This document shows, piece by piece, positions 50,661 through 61,590 of a stretch of DNA of 64,000 nt. Origin of the DNA: Arcobacteraceae bacterium (GTDB taxonomy: Bacteria > Campylobacterota > Campylobacteria > Campylobacterales > Arcobacteraceae); contig JAIOSF010000021.1 of assembly GCA_021107755.1 (NCBI GenBank), positions 62,001 through 126,000 of the forward strand, in the 5' to 3' direction. Position numbers and translations under genes: made by a program. The notes below the pieces were generated by a model. That model did no database searches. It was not told the DNA's origin and saw only the letters and a list, made by a program, of their open reading frames with translations. The first letter of the stretch is position 1. Each line of letters begins with the position of its first letter.

Positions 50661-52685
50661 ATGTTTAATATGAAATTTTTTTTACTATTGTTATTGGCTT
50701 CAACACTATATGCCAAGAAGGATTTTTATTATAATTTTATAAATCCAGACTTGACACAAATTTCTCAAGAACAAAAGAGAAAAATCGTAGGTGCTAGTGA
50801 TAAAATAAAAGAGATTAGAAGATATATTAGAGAGGGACAGCTAGATGTTGCATTAAAAAATATTGTAATGTTTAGAGATACTAATCAAATTGAGATGTTA
50901 AATTCACAAGCAGTATTATTGCAAAGTGAAATCTTATATAAAATAAATAGTGTTACAAAAGCAGCTGAAGCAAATGATTTATTAGAAGCTGCTATTAATA
51001 ATTCAGAAATTTCACAAGATGATTTACTTGAAGCATATAGATTATTAGTATTGATTAAAATAAAATTGAATAAGACAGAAGAGGGTGAGTATTATGCAAA
51101 AGCTATTGAAAATAGTTTTGATGATCCTTTGTCTAAGGTATATGGGAAAGTTGCCTTATCCCAAATTCATGTCAAAAGAAGAGATTATAGAAAAGCTATT
51201 AAAATATTACGGCAAGAACTTATTAATACAACAAGTTTAGAGGTTGCTACTATTGTTGCAGATGAACTTTATGATGCTTATATACTAAATGACCAAAAAG
51301 ATGAAGCATATGATTTAGTACAAAAAGTATTGAATAGAAATATAGATTATTATGCAAATGATAGTTATAAAGCATTAAAAAAAGTTGACAAACTAGTGGA
51401 TGCTGACATGTCTGAGTTTGCTATTGAGATTTTACAAAAACTTATAGAAAATTCTATCCATACTGATAGTATTGATAATTTTAGATTTAAATTAGCTGAT
51501 GTCTATATGCAAATAGCTGGATTTCAAAAAGAGTATTTACCTAAAGCAAAACAAATTTATGAAGATTTAATTCAAGCAAAAATAAATAATCCTTACAGAA
51601 AAAGAGCAAAAATGTATCTTGATGAGATTATCATGAGAGAAGGAAAATTTGAACCTTCCATGATGGCTTCTAAATATAGTGGTTCTGAAACAATGCAATA
51701 TAAAGCAATGATGCAAGAATTACTCAATGCAATAGAAGATGAAAAGTTTGAACAAATAATTCGAATGAAAAAAATTTATCAAGGTATATTTCCATCAATT
51801 GTTAAAAGATTTGGATATGAAAGTATTGAACAAATATATAATATGGTAAATTCTAAAATGATTAAGTATTATCTACAAGCAAATCAGTGTAATCAGCTTA
51901 ATATTGTTATTAAGGATATAGCTGATGATGTGTTATTATTACTTATTAAAGATGAAAAAACTGTAGATAAACTTTTTTCTTGTATGATAGAAGTTCCAGA
52001 TGAGAGAACTTATAAAGTAGCTAAAGATGTGTATGGAAAAGCTAAAAATAATAGAATTTATTTTTATTTAGAGAGAGTTGCTCTTATTTTGAAAAAATAT
52101 GATGATGCGAAAGCTTTTTCTCAAAAACTTGATATGTTTAGTGATGCAGATGTATTGTCAGATGAGTTTTTATATAGATTTTTAATATATGCAAATGAAG
52201 ATAACTCACAAGCGATGCAAAACTTTTTTGCATATGCTAGAGCAAATCCAGAGTTTATAATTAACAATAAAAACAACCCTTTAATAATTGATTTTTATCA
52301 CCAATATTATCTTTATTTACTTAAAGAAAAAGAGGAAAATGAAGCAGTAGCTATTTTAAAAGATTTATATAAAAAACAAAATGAGATGAAGGCTAGAGTA
52401 TACTCACCATTTGTTGAGATTGAGTTAGCAAAGTATGCAAAGCTAGATGATAATTATGATGAAGCTTTAGAGTATTTACAATATGGACTTAATATAAAAA
52501 GACTCAAAGATGGAAAAAGCTTAGATAGAAAAATCAAAGATGAGGATTTAGTTCATATATATTATGAAATTGCAAAGATTTATGAGCATCAGGGTAAAAA
52601 AAATAGGTATAAAGATGCAATAAAAAAATGTCAAAGAATAAAAAATGTTGATAGTTTTTATAAAAAAATGTGTGATAAGCTATAA
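50661..52685 (+). CDS. Second exported TPR-repeat protein
   Basis: About 674 residues with signal peptide MFNMKFFLLLLLASTLYA and then helical repeats of TPR type (REGQLDVALKNIVMFRD, LSQIHVKRRDYRKAIKILRQ, ALEYLQYGLNIKRL). ATG 50661 fits the ribosome site AAAGGG better than the GTG at 50649. Similar in size and layout to the TPR protein at 38264 but with little visible identity. One-base overlap with fliI. A periplasmic motor scaffold role is inferred. Confidence 0.78.
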   Translation: MFNMKFFLLLLLASTLYAKKDFYYNFINPDLTQISQEQKRKIVGASDKIKEIRRYIREGQLDVALKNIVMFRDTNQIEMLNSQAVLLQSEILYKINSVTKAAEANDLLEAAINNSEISQDDLLEAYRLLVLIKIKLNKTEEGEYYAKAIENSFDDPLSKVYGKVALSQIHVKRRDYRKAIKILRQELINTTSLEVATIVADELYDAYILNDQKDEAYDLVQKVLNRNIDYYANDSYKALKKVDKLVDADMSEFAIEILQKLIENSIHTDSIDNFRFKLADVYMQIAGFQKEYLPKAKQIYEDLIQAKINNPYRKRAKMYLDEIIMREGKFEPSMMASKYSGSETMQYKAMMQELLNAIEDEKFEQIIRMKKIYQGIFPSIVKRFGYESIEQIYNMVNSKMIKYYLQANQCNQLNIVIKDIADDVLLLLIKDEKTVDKLFSCMIEVPDERTYKVAKDVYGKAKNNRIYFYLERVALILKKYDDAKAFSQKLDMFSDADVLSDEFLYRFLIYANEDNSQAMQNFFAYARANPEFIINNKNNPLIIDFYHQYYLYLLKEKEENEAVAILKDLYKKQNEMKARVYSPFVEIELAKYAKLDDNYDEALEYLQYGLNIKRLKDGKSLDRKIKDEDLVHIYYEIAKIYEHQGKKNRYKDAIKKCQRIKNVDSFYKKMCDKL

Positions 52686-54004
52686 TGAGTACTATAAATA
52701 ATTTAGATGATATATTAGAGCATATAAACTCCAAAAATCTTTTTATACCTTTTGGGAGAATTGTCAATATTAATAGTTCTAGTATAGTAGCAATTGGTTT
52801 AGAAGTAGCAATTGGTGATATTGTTAAAATAGAATCTGTAAAACATCTCTATACAGTATTAGGGATGGTGGCATCTATTGATGCAGATCATTTTACTATC
52901 GTACCTTTTTCTTTTATTGATGGATTTAAAATTGATGATAAAGTTTATTTACAAAAAGAGGGATTGAATGTAAAGTGTGGCTATGGTTTACTAGGTCGTG
53001 TTATTAATGCATTGGGTGAACCAATTGATGATGGTGGTAAAATAACAAATATTGAGGGTAGCTCACCAATTAATAAAGCTACAATATCTCCACTAGATAG
53101 AGGTATTATAGATCAAAGATTTTCAACAGGTGTAAAAGCAATAGATTCAATGCTTACTTGTGGAAAAGGGCAAAAAGTAGGTATATTTGCAGGTTCTGGG
53201 GTCGGTAAATCTACTTTAATGGGTATGATTGTAAAAGGTTGTGAAGCTCAGATAAAAGTTATTGCACTTGTGGGGGAAAGGGGTCGTGAGATCCCAGAAT
53301 TTATCCATTATAACCTTGGAAATAATCTTGAAAATACAGTTATAATAACAGCAACTAGTGATGAATCCTCCTTAATGAGAAAATATGCAGCCTTTACGGC
53401 TATGGCAATTGCAGAGTTTTTTAGAGATAAAGGGCATGATGTATTGCTGATGATGGATAGTGTTACAAGGTTTGCTATGGCACAAAGAGAGATTGGACTT
53501 AGTACGGGAGAACCTCCAACACAAAGAGGGTATCCACCTTCAGTTTTTGCACTTCTTCCTCAGCTAATGGAGCGAGCTGGATCTAATAAATTAGGGACTA
53601 TTACAGCTTTTTTTACGGTACTTGTAGATGGTGATGATTTAAGTGATCCAATTGCAGATCAAAGTAGATCAATCCTTGATGGACACATTGTTTTAACAAG
53701 AAAATTAACTGAACAAGGATTCTATCCACCTATTGATTTACTACAAAGTGCCTCAAGGGTAATTGATAAAGTTATATCAGTTGAACAATATAAACGTTTT
53801 TTAAAGTTAAAAAGGGTATTATCATTAATAAACGAAAATGAGGTACTTTTAAGAATTGGTGCTTACAAAAAAGGTATGGATAAAGAACTTGATGATGCCC
53901 TCCTTAGAAAAGAGAAAATTAAAAAGTTTTTAACCCAAGGTATAGATGAGCTGTATTCTTACGAGTCTACTGTTAAAGGACTAATGGAGGTCACAAATGA
54001 TTGA
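52685..54004 (+). CDS. fliI: FliI, flagellar export ATPase
   Basis: 439 residues of the F1-beta family: Walker A FAGSGVGKSTLMGM, VGERGREIPEF, MMDSVTRFAMAQREIGLSTG and QRGYPPSVFALLPQLMERAG. Energises export with FliH. Overlaps the preceding TPR gene by one base and flgL by eight. Confidence 0.97.
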   Translation: MSTINNLDDILEHINSKNLFIPFGRIVNINSSSIVAIGLEVAIGDIVKIESVKHLYTVLGMVASIDADHFTIVPFSFIDGFKIDDKVYLQKEGLNVKCGYGLLGRVINALGEPIDDGGKITNIEGSSPINKATISPLDRGIIDQRFSTGVKAIDSMLTCGKGQKVGIFAGSGVGKSTLMGMIVKGCEAQIKVIALVGERGREIPEFIHYNLGNNLENTVIITATSDESSLMRKYAAFTAMAIAEFFRDKGHDVLLMMDSVTRFAMAQREIGLSTGEPPTQRGYPPSVFALLPQLMERAGSNKLGTITAFFTVLVDGDDLSDPIADQSRSILDGHIVLTRKLTEQGFYPPIDLLQSASRVIDKVISVEQYKRFLKLKRVLSLINENEVLLRIGAYKKGMDKELDDALLRKEKIKKFLTQGIDELYSYESTVKGLMEVTND

Positions 54005-55226
54005 TACAAGTAGAAGTATGCTATTTCATATAGGAAACTTAAATAGTGAGAGTCAAAGAATAAGTTACCAAATGGGAACAGGAAAGAATCAAGAGTTAGG
54101 TAGTGAAGATGCAATGCTTCATGCAAGGCTGATAAATATAGAAGATAAACTAAGAGTTACTGAGTCTTTAAAATTACAAATTACAAAAAGTAATGTTATG
54201 AATGAAGTTGCTGATTCAAGTATGTCGGAGCTTAAAGTTATTTTAGGGGGAGACAATAATACGAGTGGTATATCAGAAGACTTGTTGAAAGGATTGAACT
54301 CTGGAATGCAAAGAAGCGATAAGTTAGCACTTGCTACAAATCTTCGAGGTATGAGAGAGAATATGATTGATATGGTAAATGTTCGTGTTGATAATGAATA
54401 TGTATTTGCAGGTTCAAATACAACAGAGCAAACTATGACAAAAGATGTTGATTTTAAATTAAATGGACAGATAAATTTTGATGGAGATGGTTTTTTACGA
54501 AAAATCGCGGTTCAGCCAGGAAGTTATAGAGATAGAGGGGTAACAGCTTATGATGTTGCTTTTTACACTGCAAGTAGTGCAAATGCAGGAGAGGTATTTA
54601 CATTTAGTGAGGGTGAAAGAATAATAGATGAAAATGGTAACGAGTGGAAGCTCAATACAGCAGGTACACAACTTCAACAATATGACCATAATGGTATCAT
54701 ATTTCATCCTCCTGTTGAATTACCTATTACAGCTACAACTCCTGCAGATGAAACAGCTGCAATAGCTGGTACAGGACAATCTGTTAGAGCAACATACTCT
54801 ATAAATGTACCTGCATCATCACCAGGGAGAGTTTTTGAAGCTAAACATAATTATTTTGATGATTTGAATGTAATTATAAATGCTTTAGAGGGTCACAGTA
54901 CTTTACTGGATGGACAAAAAGGTGCAGTTATTTCTGATGAAGATGTAAGACAAACACTTAGTAATGGATTGGAGTTAACATCTAAACAATTTGATGCTAC
55001 AAATATAGGTCATGGTGAACTAGGTGGACGAAATAAAGTTTTTGAGGTAGCTTTTGAAAAGTTAACAATGCAAGAGACACATTATAATATTTTGCTTCAA
55101 GAAACAGGTGGAGCAGATACGGCAAAACTTGCTATGGAATCAAAATCTTTAGAGATGACATATCAAGCATTGTATTCAACAATATCAAAAATGAATTCGA
55201 TGTCTTTAGTTAATTTTATAAGTTAG
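53997..55226 (+). CDS. flgL: FlgL, hook-filament junction protein
   Basis: 409 residues with flagellin-like ends: MLFHIGNLNSESQRISYQMGTGK at the start, DNEYVFAGSNTTEQ, and a C-terminal LAMESKSLEMTYQALYSTISKMNSMSLVNF helix. The usual partner flgK is not in the window. Confidence 0.88.
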   Translation: MIDTSRSMLFHIGNLNSESQRISYQMGTGKNQELGSEDAMLHARLINIEDKLRVTESLKLQITKSNVMNEVADSSMSELKVILGGDNNTSGISEDLLKGLNSGMQRSDKLALATNLRGMRENMIDMVNVRVDNEYVFAGSNTTEQTMTKDVDFKLNGQINFDGDGFLRKIAVQPGSYRDRGVTAYDVAFYTASSANAGEVFTFSEGERIIDENGNEWKLNTAGTQLQQYDHNGIIFHPPVELPITATTPADETAAIAGTGQSVRATYSINVPASSPGRVFEAKHNYFDDLNVIINALEGHSTLLDGQKGAVISDEDVRQTLSNGLELTSKQFDATNIGHGELGGRNKVFEVAFEKLTMQETHYNILLQETGGADTAKLAMESKSLEMTYQALYSTISKMNSMSLVNFIS

Positions 55227-55240
55227 AAGAATAAAAATAA

Positions 55241-57361
55241 ATGGGTATAAGAGAGTTATTATTTAAGAAAGAGTATGTTCTTATTGCATTTATTTTTGCA
55301 ATGTTAGCAATCATCATCGTCCCTTTACCAAAGGGGATGTTGGACTTTTTTTTAATACTCTCTTTAACATCAGCAATATTAATATTATTAATTTCACTTT
55401 TCATACAAAAACCAACTGATTTATCAACATTTCCTACACTTTTATTAATTTTAGTACTATTTCGACTTTCCCTAAATATAGCCACAACCAGGTCTATTCT
55501 TAGTGAAGGACACAATGGTCCAGAGGCTGTTAGTTCAATAATTTCTGCATTTGGTGAATTTGTTGTTGGTGGAAATATGGTAATAGGGGTTATAATATTT
55601 ATAATCCTTGTACTTATTAATTTTATGGTTGTTACAAAAGGTGCTGGAAGGGTTGCTGAGGTTCAAGCAAGATTCTCTTTAGATTCATTACCTGGTAAAC
55701 AAATGGCAATTGATGCGGATTTAAATGCTGGATTTATTGATGATGTACAAGCAAAAAAAAGAAGAGAAGAACTGGCTAGTGAAGTGAGTTTTTATGGAAC
55801 TATGGATGGTTCTGCAAAGTTTGTAAAAGGTGATGCTGTTGCTGGTATTATTATCACTATAGTTAATCTTGTTGGTGGATTGATGATTGGTATTTTCCAA
55901 CATGATTTAACTGCAGCTGAAAGTTCAGAAATTTATACAATTTTAACAATTGGTGATGGTCTTGTTGCTCAAATACCAGCACTAATTATCTCTACAGCAA
56001 CAGCAATTATAATTACTCGTTCAAATACAGATGAAGAGAAATTTGCAAGTGGTACTATCTCTCAACTTGTAAATGATAGTAAAACTTTAGTTATAACTGG
56101 TGTTGCATTAATGTTATTTGCATTAGTTCCTGGTTTCCCAAGTGGTATATTGTTTGTAATGGGAGTTTTACTAAGCGGAATAGGGTATATAGTTTATATG
56201 ATTGATGCAGATCAAGATAATGCTTTTACCCGTTTTGTAAAAGCTGGAGATGGTACATCAAAGATTTCACAACAAGAAAAAGAGAAGCAAGAACAGGCTA
56301 AAAAGAAACAAGCTCCTGCTATGACTGAAGAACAAACAATTGATAAAACTATGAAGCTTGAAGTCCTAGAATTAAAATTAGGAGCTCAGTTATTAAAACT
56401 TGTTCAAGGGGATAGTGAACTTCTAGATAAGATTAAAGGGATAAGAAATAAAATAGCAGCAGAACTAGGTTTTGTAATACCACAAATTAGAATTAGTGAT
56501 GATACCTCTTTACCTATGAATGGGTACTCTTTTAACTTAAAAAGAATACCAATTGCTACAGGAAATGTTGAGTTAAATCAACTTTTAGCAATGGGTGGAA
56601 TTGCAGGGGCACAAGTAAAAGGGAAAAGAGTAAAAGAACCAGTATTTGGTCTTGAAGCTACCTGGATTAGTCCTGATGATAAAGATGAAGCTTTAAATAG
56701 AGGCTTTACTATTGTTGATGCTCCAACAATTATCTCAACACATCTTTCAGAATTAATTAAAAAGCACGCAGAAGATATAATTACACGACAAGATTTAGTG
56801 GATATTATTGACAGATTAAAAGCCGATTATCCTATTATTGTAGAAGAAGCAATGAAAGTTACGACATATGGATCACTTTTAAAAGTATGTAAAGATTTAC
56901 TACATGAAAATATTCCATTAGTTGATATGATTACTATACTTGAAGCAGTATCTGATATAGCGGAACTTACAAAATCTCCAGATATACTACTTGAGCATGT
57001 TCGATCAAAGCTATTTAGACTTATTACAAATAAATACACAGCAGCAGATGGTTCAATGCATATAATTACAATTAAATCTGATTTAGAGCAAGATTTTATA
57101 GGTAAACTACAAGAGCAGCATGGAGTGAGCCAACTACTATTAAGTATTGGAGAGATAAATAATTTAGTGACAAAAACAAGAGATTTAATAGGTAAAATCG
57201 AAGCAAAAGGTATTGCACCTGTTTCAATGATTGTTGATCCTAGTTTAAGAAGAAGAATATCTGAAATATTTGAAAAATTTGGGTTATCAATTGCAGTACT
57301 AAGTCATGCTGAACTAGACTCAAAAGCAGATTTTACTATTGAGGGGACTTTAGAGTTTTAA
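55241..57361 (+). CDS. flhA: FlhA, flagellar export gate protein
   Basis: 706 residues: eight membrane helices, the FHIPEP signature VVTKGAGRVAEVQARFSLDS and PGKQMAIDADLNAGFID, and a C-terminal cytoplasmic docking domain (GFTIVDAPTIISTHLSELIKKH). Last gene of the island; yajC starts 47 bases later. Confidence 0.97.
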   Translation: MGIRELLFKKEYVLIAFIFAMLAIIIVPLPKGMLDFFLILSLTSAILILLISLFIQKPTDLSTFPTLLLILVLFRLSLNIATTRSILSEGHNGPEAVSSIISAFGEFVVGGNMVIGVIIFIILVLINFMVVTKGAGRVAEVQARFSLDSLPGKQMAIDADLNAGFIDDVQAKKRREELASEVSFYGTMDGSAKFVKGDAVAGIIITIVNLVGGLMIGIFQHDLTAAESSEIYTILTIGDGLVAQIPALIISTATAIIITRSNTDEEKFASGTISQLVNDSKTLVITGVALMLFALVPGFPSGILFVMGVLLSGIGYIVYMIDADQDNAFTRFVKAGDGTSKISQQEKEKQEQAKKKQAPAMTEEQTIDKTMKLEVLELKLGAQLLKLVQGDSELLDKIKGIRNKIAAELGFVIPQIRISDDTSLPMNGYSFNLKRIPIATGNVELNQLLAMGGIAGAQVKGKRVKEPVFGLEATWISPDDKDEALNRGFTIVDAPTIISTHLSELIKKHAEDIITRQDLVDIIDRLKADYPIIVEEAMKVTTYGSLLKVCKDLLHENIPLVDMITILEAVSDIAELTKSPDILLEHVRSKLFRLITNKYTAADGSMHIITIKSDLEQDFIGKLQEQHGVSQLLLSIGEINNLVTKTRDLIGKIEAKGIAPVSMIVDPSLRRRISEIFEKFGLSIAVLSHAELDSKADFTIEGTLEF

Positions 57362-57363
57362 GT

Positions 57364-57403
57364 ATCCTTTAGGTAAAATACTAAAATTTTAAACTTAAAG
57401 GAT
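57364..57403 (+). promoter_or_regulatory. yajC leader hairpin covering the ribosome site
   Basis: ATCCTTTA (57364-57371) is perfectly complementary to TAAAGGAT (57396-57403), which contains the yajC Shine-Dalgarno sequence. When made from the flhA transcript, the hairpin could damp yajC translation. A TAAAAT-like -10 inside the loop (57374-57379) may start a shorter mRNA that lacks the 5' arm. Confidence 0.4.
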
Positions 57404-57408
57404 AATCA

Positions 57409-57675
57409 ATGAATCAAGATTTAATCGGTTCTTTACTACCACTAGTCGTATTATTTGCGATATTTTACTTTCTAATCATTAGACCACAACAAAAACAACA
57501 AAAAGAACACAAAGCAATGTTAGAAGCACTTGCAAAAGGTGATAAAGTTGTAACAAATGGTGGACTTATTGTTGAGATTACAAAAGTTGAAGAAACTTTC
57601 TTAACTGCAAAAAGTGTAGATGGTAGCCAATTAAGAGTTGCAAAAAACTTTATTTCAAGTAAATGGGAAGATTAA
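57409..57675 (+). CDS. yajC: YajC, Sec translocon accessory subunit
   Basis: 88-residue protein with one membrane helix, LFAIFYFLIIRPQQKQQKEHK, and the GDKVVTNGGLIVEITK domain. Works with SecD and SecF, encoded downstream. Confidence 0.95.
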   Translation: MNQDLIGSLLPLVVLFAIFYFLIIRPQQKQQKEHKAMLEALAKGDKVVTNGGLIVEITKVEETFLTAKSVDGSQLRVAKNFISSKWED

Positions 57676-57703
57676 TAAACTAACAACCAAAAGGATATAA
57701 TTC

Positions 57704-59275
57704 TTGCATTTTTTAAACTACAGACTAGTAATCTTTTTACTAGTAACAGTATTTGGTATAGTGTTTTCTATACCATCTTTTCTCCAAACAGACGAAGGGA
57801 AAAAAATCTCTTTAGGTCTTGACTTACAAGGTGGACTTCACATGCTTTTAGGTGTTCAAACACAAAAAGCAGTTGAGGGAAAAATCAAATCAGTAGCAGC
57901 TACAGTAAAATACTTTTCTGATAAAGAAGCTATTTTAATAGAAGACTTAAGAATTGAACCTGAATATTTAAGTTTTATGCTTTTAGATAGTGATGAAGTT
58001 GCTAAGTTAGATGAGATGTTAGCAGAGATTAAAGGTTTGGATATCAATAAGGGTGCAGATCTTTTTTATACTATTGCTTTAACTCCTGTAGAGATTGATA
58101 TTGTAAAAGATATGGCAGTTGGTCAGGCTGTTGAGACTATACGAAATAGACTTGACCAGTTTGGTTTAGCAGAACCTTCAGTTACAAGACAAGGTCAAAC
58201 AGATATTGTTGTTGAACTTCCTGGGATTAAAACACCGCAAGAGGAACAACATGCAAGGGAACTTATCGCAAAACCAGCAAATTTAGAGCTGATGGAAGTT
58301 GATGAAGCTAAATCAGACCAAGTATATGATTTAACAAAAGAGCAAGCTCAGGAGATGGGAAATTTGATTCTTGAAGAGACAGGAAATCCTCAAGTAAAAT
58401 ATCTTGTAAAACAGATTCCTATTCTAACAGGAAGTGAAGTTGTTGATGCGAAAGTTGCTTTTGATCAACAAACAAATCAGCCAATAATTAACTTTACATT
58501 AAGTACTTTTGGTGCAAAAGTGTTTGGTGATTTTACAGCAAAAAGTGTTGGTAAAAGATTAGCTGTAGTTTTGGATGGAAAAGTATTTTCAGCACCTTCA
58601 ATTCGTGAAAGAATTGGTGGAGGAAGTGGACAAATTAGTGGAAACTTTACAGTTAATGAAGCTGGAAATGTGGCAATTGCTTTAAGAAGTGGAGCACTCC
58701 CAGCACCTGTTATTATGCTTGAAAAAAGAAGTGTTGGACCTAGCTTAGGGGCAGATAGTATTCAAGCTTCAATGATTGCACTTATGAGTGGATTTATTTT
58801 AGTTATTATCTTTATGATTGTTTATTATGGTATGGCTGGTATTATTGCAAATGTAGCACTTATTACAAATATATTTATTATTATTGCAGTTATGGCTATG
58901 TTTGGAGCGACATTGACCCTTCCTGGTATGGCAGGTATTGTTCTGACCGTTGGTATGGCAGTTGATGCGAATGTTATTATCAGTGAAAGAATTCGTGAAC
59001 TTTTAAAAGAGGGTAAATCTATCCATAAAGCGATTGAAGATGGATACAAGAATGCCATGAGTGCTATTTTAGATGCAAATATAACAACACTTTTAGTTGC
59101 AGTTATATTATATGCTTATGGTACTGGTCCAGTTAAAGGATTTGCAATTACTATTAGTATTGGTATCTTAGCTTCGATGATTACAGCAATTTTAGGAACT
59201 CATGGGATATATGAAGCTCTTATGCCTAAAATCATGAGAGATAAAAATTTAAGAAAATGGTTTGGGGTGAAATAA
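57704..59275 (+). CDS. secD: SecD, protein-export membrane protein
   Basis: 523 residues: first membrane helix, LGLDLQGGLHMLLGV motif (D1), a periplasmic P1 domain, then five membrane helices with GLLVI-type RND core including GMAVDANVIISERIRELLKEGKS. TTG start with AAAGGAT upstream. Uses the proton gradient to pull proteins through SecYEG. Overlaps secF by one base. Confidence 0.96.
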   Translation: MHFLNYRLVIFLLVTVFGIVFSIPSFLQTDEGKKISLGLDLQGGLHMLLGVQTQKAVEGKIKSVAATVKYFSDKEAILIEDLRIEPEYLSFMLLDSDEVAKLDEMLAEIKGLDINKGADLFYTIALTPVEIDIVKDMAVGQAVETIRNRLDQFGLAEPSVTRQGQTDIVVELPGIKTPQEEQHARELIAKPANLELMEVDEAKSDQVYDLTKEQAQEMGNLILEETGNPQVKYLVKQIPILTGSEVVDAKVAFDQQTNQPIINFTLSTFGAKVFGDFTAKSVGKRLAVVLDGKVFSAPSIRERIGGGSGQISGNFTVNEAGNVAIALRSGALPAPVIMLEKRSVGPSLGADSIQASMIALMSGFILVIIFMIVYYGMAGIIANVALITNIFIIIAVMAMFGATLTLPGMAGIVLTVGMAVDANVIISERIRELLKEGKSIHKAIEDGYKNAMSAILDANITTLLVAVILYAYGTGPVKGFAITISIGILASMITAILGTHGIYEALMPKIMRDKNLRKWFGVK

Positions 59276-60246
59276 TGGAAATTTTTAAATCAGATAAAAT
59301 TTATGATTTTATGGGAAGAAGATTGCCATTTTTGGGATTTTCGGCTATTTTAGTTATTGCATCTTTTGTTTTACTTTTTACAAAAGGATTAAATTTAGGG
59401 ATTGACTTCTCTGGTGGTACACTTATTCAAGTACAATACACAAAAGCAGCACCTATAAATGATATTAGAGAACTTTTATCGAAAAATGGCGCTTTTGATA
59501 AAGCTGTTGTAACAAAATTTGGTAATGACCAAGAGATTATCATTAAAATAGCAACATCAAGTACAAGTCTTGGAAAAGATATAGGTGATGAGGTAAGAGA
59601 GATTTTAGTACCAACAGGAACTTATGATATAAGAAGAGTTGATATGGTTGGCCCTAAAGTAGGTGATGCCTTACAAGAAAAAGGTATTATGGCTCTTAGT
59701 TTAGCTTTAGTAATGATTTTGATATATGTATCTTTTAGATTTGAGTGGCGATTTGCTATTGCTTCTATATTAGCTTTGGTACACGATATCTCTATTGCAT
59801 TAGGTGCTATTGTATTATTTAGTGTGGATGTAAATCTTGATATATTAGCGGCTATTCTTACAATCTTAGGATACTCACTAAATGACACTATTATTGTATT
59901 TGATAGAATTAGAGAGGGTGTAAAAACATCAAAAGAGAATCATCTTGATATTGTTGTAAATGAATCTGTTTCAAAAACATTAAGTAGAACAACACTGACA
60001 TCATTAACAACATTTTTTGTTGTATTAACTTTATATCTTTTTGGTGGAGAGATTATCAATGGATTTAGTTTTACACTTCTTGTAGGTATTGTTGTAGGTA
60101 CATATAGTTCGATTTTCATTGCTGCTTCATTTTTAGTACAGTTGAACTTTTCTATAGAAAACTATAGAAATGCAGAAGCCGAAAAAGAGAAAAGACAAAA
60201 AGAGAAAGATAGAATACGAGCACAATTTGAACAAGGTATGGTATAG
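59275..60246 (+). CDS. secF: SecF, protein-export membrane protein
   Basis: About 323 residues: FVLLFTKGLNLGIDFSGGTL motif, six membrane helices and the ILGYSLNDTIIVFDRIREG motif with conserved Asp/Arg. ATG 59275 (TAATG overlap with the secD stop, GGGGTG upstream) is taken instead of an in-frame ATG at 59257. Partner of SecD. Confidence 0.96.
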   Translation: MEIFKSDKIYDFMGRRLPFLGFSAILVIASFVLLFTKGLNLGIDFSGGTLIQVQYTKAAPINDIRELLSKNGAFDKAVVTKFGNDQEIIIKIATSSTSLGKDIGDEVREILVPTGTYDIRRVDMVGPKVGDALQEKGIMALSLALVMILIYVSFRFEWRFAIASILALVHDISIALGAIVLFSVDVNLDILAAILTILGYSLNDTIIVFDRIREGVKTSKENHLDIVVNESVSKTLSRTTLTSLTTFFVVLTLYLFGGEIINGFSFTLLVGIVVGTYSSIFIAASFLVQLNFSIENYRNAEAEKEKRQKEKDRIRAQFEQGMV

Positions 60247-60252
60247 ATAATT

Positions 60253-61590
60253 ATGGGTAAATTATTTGGTACAGATGGAGTACGAGGACAAGCGGGAACT
60301 TTTTTAGATGCAATCACTGCACTAAAACTAGCACAAGCAGTAGGAATATATTTTAAAAAACACTCTCGTACAAAAAAAATTCTTCTAGGAAAAGATACTA
60401 GAAAAAGTGGTTATATGATTGAAAATGCACTGGTAAGTGGTCTTACTTCTGTTGGTTATGATGTGATACAAATAGGTCCCATGCCAACACCAGCGATTGC
60501 ATATTTAACTGAAACTATGAGATGTGATGCTGGTATTATGTTAAGTGCAAGTCATAACTCTTTTGAAGATAATGGTGTAAAATTTTTTGATTGTCATGGA
60601 GATAAACTCTCTGTGACAATTGAACAAGAGATTGAAGATATCTTTTTTAATGATGAATTATTAAAAAATTCACAATGTACTCATGGTGATATTGGTCGTG
60701 CAAAAAGAATCAATGATGTGATTGGGCGATATATAGTTTCTATAAAAAGTTCATTTCCTACAACATTAAGTCTAAGTGGCATGAGGATTGTTTTAGATTG
60801 TGCAAATGGTGCAGGATATAAAGTGGGACCAACTATTTTAGAAGAGTTAGATGCGGATGTATTTACTGTAAATGATGAGCCTAATGGATATAATATTAAT
60901 GAAGGATGTGGTGCATTACATCCAAATGAATTAGGAAAACTTGTAGTACAGTATAGAGCAGATGTAGGTATTGCTCTTGATGGTGACGCGGATAGATTAG
61001 TTATTGTTGATGAAAATGGTCAAGTGATAGATGGAGATAAACTTATAGGTGCATTAGCTGTTTATCTTAAAAATACTCAAAAGCTAAAAAATGGTTGTGT
61101 AGCAACAGTTATGAGTAATAAAGCTTTAGAAGATTATTTAAATAAAAATGAGATAGAGCTTCATAGATCAAATGTTGGTGATAAATATGTTTTAGAAGTG
61201 ATGAAAAAAAATGATATTAACTTTGGTGGTGAACAAAGTGGGCATATCATATTTTCAGATGTTGCAAAAACAGGTGATGGGCTAGCTTCTGCTTTACAAG
61301 TATTAGCACTACTAATTACTACAAAACAAAAAGCTAGTGTTGCACTAAATCCATTTGAACTTTATCCACAAGTATTAAAAAATATTATTGTTGAAGAAAA
61401 AAAACCTCTTGATCAGATTGTTGGACTTGAAGAGTTATTACAATCTTTTAGAGAAAAAGGCTTAAGAGATCTTATTCGATACTCTGGGACTGAAAATAAG
61501 ATACGACTTTTACTTGAGGGCAAAGATAGTAAAGTTGTAAATAGCTGTATGGAAGAGTTGCAAACATTTATTAAAAGTAAGCTATGTTAA
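60253..61590 (+). CDS. glmM: GlmM, phosphoglucosamine mutase
   Basis: 445 residues; interconverts glucosamine-6-P and -1-P for cell-wall and lipid A precursors. Start [11 protein letters not shown], phosphoserine loop [15 protein letters not shown], metal loop [25 protein letters not shown], and C-terminal [12 protein letters not shown]. Overlaps lspA by seven bases. Confidence 0.97.
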   Translation: MGKLFGTDGVRGQAGTFLDAITALKLAQAVGIYFKKHSRTKKILLGKDTRKSGYMIENALVSGLTSVGYDVIQIGPMPTPAIAYLTETMRCDAGIMLSASHNSFEDNGVKFFDCHGDKLSVTIEQEIEDIFFNDELLKNSQCTHGDIGRAKRINDVIGRYIVSIKSSFPTTLSLSGMRIVLDCANGAGYKVGPTILEELDADVFTVNDEPNGYNINEGCGALHPNELGKLVVQYRADVGIALDGDADRLVIVDENGQVIDGDKLIGALAVYLKNTQKLKNGCVATVMSNKALEDYLNKNEIELHRSNVGDKYVLEVMKKNDINFGGEQSGHIIFSDVAKTGDGLASALQVLALLITTKQKASVALNPFELYPQVLKNIIVEEKKPLDQIVGLEELLQSFREKGLRDLIRYSGTENKIRLLLEGKDSKVVNSCMEELQTFIKSKLC

